6,746 nt of DNA. Source: JBQTIM01 sp052388135. Lineage in GTDB: Bacteria; Elusimicrobiota; Elusimicrobia; FEN-1173. Within the stretch, counting starts at the first letter, position 1; every line of letters starts with the position of its first letter. The translations under genes were made by a program, and so were the position numbers. Shown in pieces: positions 5,149-6,746 of the stretch. The stretch is from assembly GCA_052388135.1 (NCBI GenBank), contig JBQTIM010000049.1, forward strand, positions 1 to 6,746. Reading direction: 5' to 3'. Under the pieces are notes generated by a model. That model was not told the origin of the DNA. It did no database searches and worked only from the letters and a program-made list of their open reading frames with translations.

Positions 5149-6351
5149 TCACCGGTCCACTTCCCCCAAAACGATGTCGATGGAGCCCAGGATGGCGATG
5201 ACGTCGGCCACCTTCCAGCCCTTCACCACTTCCGTCAGCGCCGACAGGTTGATGAACGAAGGGGCGCGGATGTGCAGGCGGTAGGGCTTGTCCGTCCCGT
5301 CGGAAATCAGGTAACAGCCCAGCCAGCCGCGGGCGCCCTCCAACTGGCCGTACACCTCGCCGGCGGGCGGCCGCAAAATTTTCGGAACCTTGCCCATGGT
5401 TTCGCCGGCGGGAATGGTCTCCAGGGCCTGCTCCACGATGCGGATGGACTGCTCCAACTCGTTGCGGCGCACCATGTAGCGGTCGTAGCAGTCGCCGTTC
5501 TTTCCCACGGGCACGTCGAATTGGAACTTGGAGTAAATCCCGTAGGGGTCCATCTTGCGCAGGTCCAGCGGCACGCCCGAGGCCCGCAGGTTGGGCCCCG
5601 TGAGCCCGTAAGACAGGGCCGTCTCCGCCGAAATCTTCCCGATGCCCTTGGTGCGGTCCATGAAAATGGGGTTGTAGGTCAGCAGGTCGTCGTATTCCTT
5701 CAGGCAGGCGCGCATGTGGACCACGAACTTCTTGGCCTTCTCGATCCACCCGTCGGGCAGGTCCAGCATGACGCCGCCGACGCGGATGTAGTTGTAGGTG
5801 ATGCGCGCGCCGCAAACCTGCTCGAAAAGGTCCAGGATCATCTCCCGCTCGCGGCCGAAGGCGTAGAGGAACGGCGTGAAGGCGCCGATGTCGATGCCGA
5901 AGGTGCCGATGAACAGCAGGTGGGACGCCACGCGGTTCAGCTCGCCCACGATGACCCGGATGTGCTCCGCCCGCTCCGGGATGGGGACCTTCAAAAGCTT
6001 TTCCACCGTCAGGCAGTAGGCCCAGTTGTTGAGCATGGCGCAGACGTAGTCGTCGCGGTCGGTGAGCACGATGAACTGGGGGTAGGTGCGGTGCTCGGCC
6101 AGCTTCTCCACGCCGCGGTGCAGGTAGCCCACGTCGGGCACGGCGTCGGTGATCACCTCGCCGTCCAGCTTGAGAACGACCCGTAAAACCCCGTGGGTGG
6201 CGGGGTGCTGGGGCCCCATGTTGAGGAGCATTTCATTTTCGCCCACGCGCTCCATCTTCGTCTCGAAAGATGGACCGGCCAGAAGGGAATCGGCCGAGGC
6301 GTTGATGTCGCCCGCCGGAGGCGGAAGGTCGGACTTGACGCGGGAAACCAT
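5149..6351 (-). CDS. nuoD: NADH-quinone oxidoreductase subunit D (49-kDa subunit)
   Basis: NuoD (Nqo4) is the peripheral-arm subunit that, with NuoB and NuoH, forms the quinone-reduction site near cluster N2. The product is 400 residues. It has LLNMGPQHPATHGVLRVVLK (residues 42-61). His53 and Tyr102 align with His38 and Tyr87 of Thermus Nqo4, the quinone head-group ligands, with a constant offset of 15. Other family blocks are DVGYLHRGVEKLAEHRTYPQ, ELNRVASHLLFIGTFGIDIG, GREREMILDLFEQVCGARI and the C-terminal GSIDIVLGEVDR, so the protein is complete. The ATG at 6351 shares one base with the nuoC stop (TAATG) and has GGGGAG eight bases upstream; the open frame further upstream overlaps nuoC and is not NuoD-like. 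The first 35 or so residues are poorly conserved, and Met33 is a less likely alternative start. The gene ends in TGA. Confidence 0.97.
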   Translation of the reverse strand: MVSRVKSDLPPPAGDINASADSLLAGPSFETKMERVGENEMLLNMGPQHPATHGVLRVVLKLDGEVITDAVPDVGYLHRGVEKLAEHRTYPQFIVLTDRDDYVCAMLNNWAYCLTVEKLLKVPIPERAEHIRVIVGELNRVASHLLFIGTFGIDIGAFTPFLYAFGREREMILDLFEQVCGARITYNYIRVGGVMLDLPDGWIEKAKKFVVHMRACLKEYDDLLTYNPIFMDRTKGIGKISAETALSYGLTGPNLRASGVPLDLRKMDPYGIYSKFQFDVPVGKNGDCYDRYMVRRNELEQSIRIVEQALETIPAGETMGKVPKILRPPAGEVYGQLEGARGWLGCYLISDGTDKPYRLHIRAPSFINLSALTEVVKGWKVADVIAILGSIDIVLGEVDR

Positions 6352-6746
6352 TATTTTTTCTCCCCGGAGGCGCCCGGCGCCGGCGACGGTGAGCCCGGCT
6401 CGGCCGCGGCCGCGGGCCGCTGGGGCACGCCGATCTCCTGGCCGTTGTCGTAGCGGTCGGGCGTGTGGACGTAATCCTTGCGCAGGGGATACCCGGCGTA
6501 GCCTTCCCAAAGGAGGATGCGCGCCAGGCGGCGATGGCCCTCGAAACGGATGCCCAGCAGGTCGTAAATTTCGCGCTCCTGCCAGTCGGCGGTGTCCCAC
6601 AACGGGACGAGGGAGGGAACCGACGGAGCTTCCTCCCGCGGCAGGTCCGCCTTCAAGAAAACCTTTTCAGCCGGCTGGGCGGATTTCAGAAAATGATAAA
6701 CCCTCTCCAACCGGTTCTCCTTGATCCAATCCACGGCCGTGACCAT
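6351..6746 (-). CDS. nuoC: NADH-quinone oxidoreductase subunit C (30-kDa subunit), C-terminal part
   Basis: NuoC is a peripheral-arm subunit that packs against NuoD. The 131 codons in the window include the family signature EREIYDLLGIRFEGHRRLAR, preceded by VPSLVPLWDTADWQ and followed by ILLWEGYAGYPLRKDYVHTP. The window ends at an ATG whose following residues (VTAVDW) resemble the internal DLTAVDW-type block of NuoC proteins. It is therefore most likely an internal methionine, and the real start lies outside the window. After the conserved core the protein has an Ala/Pro/Ser-rich tail of about 25 residues ending in GEKK. The stop is TAA, overlapping the nuoD start by one base. A separate NuoC and NuoD, not a CD fusion, is therefore present. 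Confidence 0.95.
   Translation of the reverse strand: MVTAVDWIKENRLERVYHFLKSAQPAEKVFLKADLPREEAPSVPSLVPLWDTADWQEREIYDLLGIRFEGHRRLARILLWEGYAGYPLRKDYVHTPDRYDNGQEIGVPQRPAAAAEPGSPSPAPGASGEKK
6360..6365 (-). promoter_or_regulatory. Ribosome-binding site of nuoD
   Basis: The minus strand reads GGGGAG eight bases before the nuoD ATG, inside the last codons of nuoC. Together with the TAATG stop-start overlap this fixes the nuoD start at 6351 and shows coupling to nuoC. Confidence 0.65.

Overview
The window is a stretch of one operon for the proton-pumping NADH:quinone oxidoreductase (respiratory complex I), read entirely from the minus strand. In transcription order, from high to low coordinates, it holds nuoC (5' end outside the window), nuoD, nuoH, nuoI, nuoJ, nuoK, nuoL and the start of nuoM. 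The genes are packed with overlaps or gaps of a few bases, except at D-H (271 bp) and K-L (71 bp), where repeat elements fill the gaps, and at L-M (46 bp). No RNA gene, CRISPR array, insertion sequence or convincing promoter was seen.

The DNA is GC-rich with strong GC bias at third codon positions, and the proteins are clearly bacterial. The likely source is an uncultured high-GC bacterium. An Elusimicrobiota-, Acidobacteria- or delta-proteobacteria-like origin would fit the NuoH/NuoD style, but the window alone cannot settle this. nuoE, nuoF and nuoG (the NADH dehydrogenase module) are not between nuoD and nuoH as they are in the classical A-to-N operon. They are either elsewhere in the genome or absent. 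The products here form the quinone-reducing arm (C, D, I) and the membrane proton-pumping arm (H, J, K, L, M).

The most striking observation is in nuoI. Codon 97 is an in-frame TGA exactly where the first cysteine of the second CxxCxxCxxxCP cluster motif (a ligand of cluster N6b) should be. The frame continues intact on both sides and the complete protein would be 182 residues, the normal NuoI length. Six genes in the window (D, H, I, J, K, L) terminate with TGA, so general reassignment of UGA is unlikely. The options are selenocysteine insertion (a short hairpin with roughly bacterial-SECIS geometry follows the UGA), a recent nonsense mutation, or a one-base sequencing error (TGC to TGA).

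The second notable feature is a set of heptamer-built hairpin elements. The D-H gap contains two tandem copies of an approximately 130-bp element, offset by exactly 136 bp. Each has near-identical arms made of GTGAA-type heptamers and a 52-nt loop that differs at 18 positions, 16 of them transitions, with no indel. The K-L gap holds a smaller hairpin made of ATGAA-type heptamers, and a 12-bp fragment of it recurs in the L-M gap.
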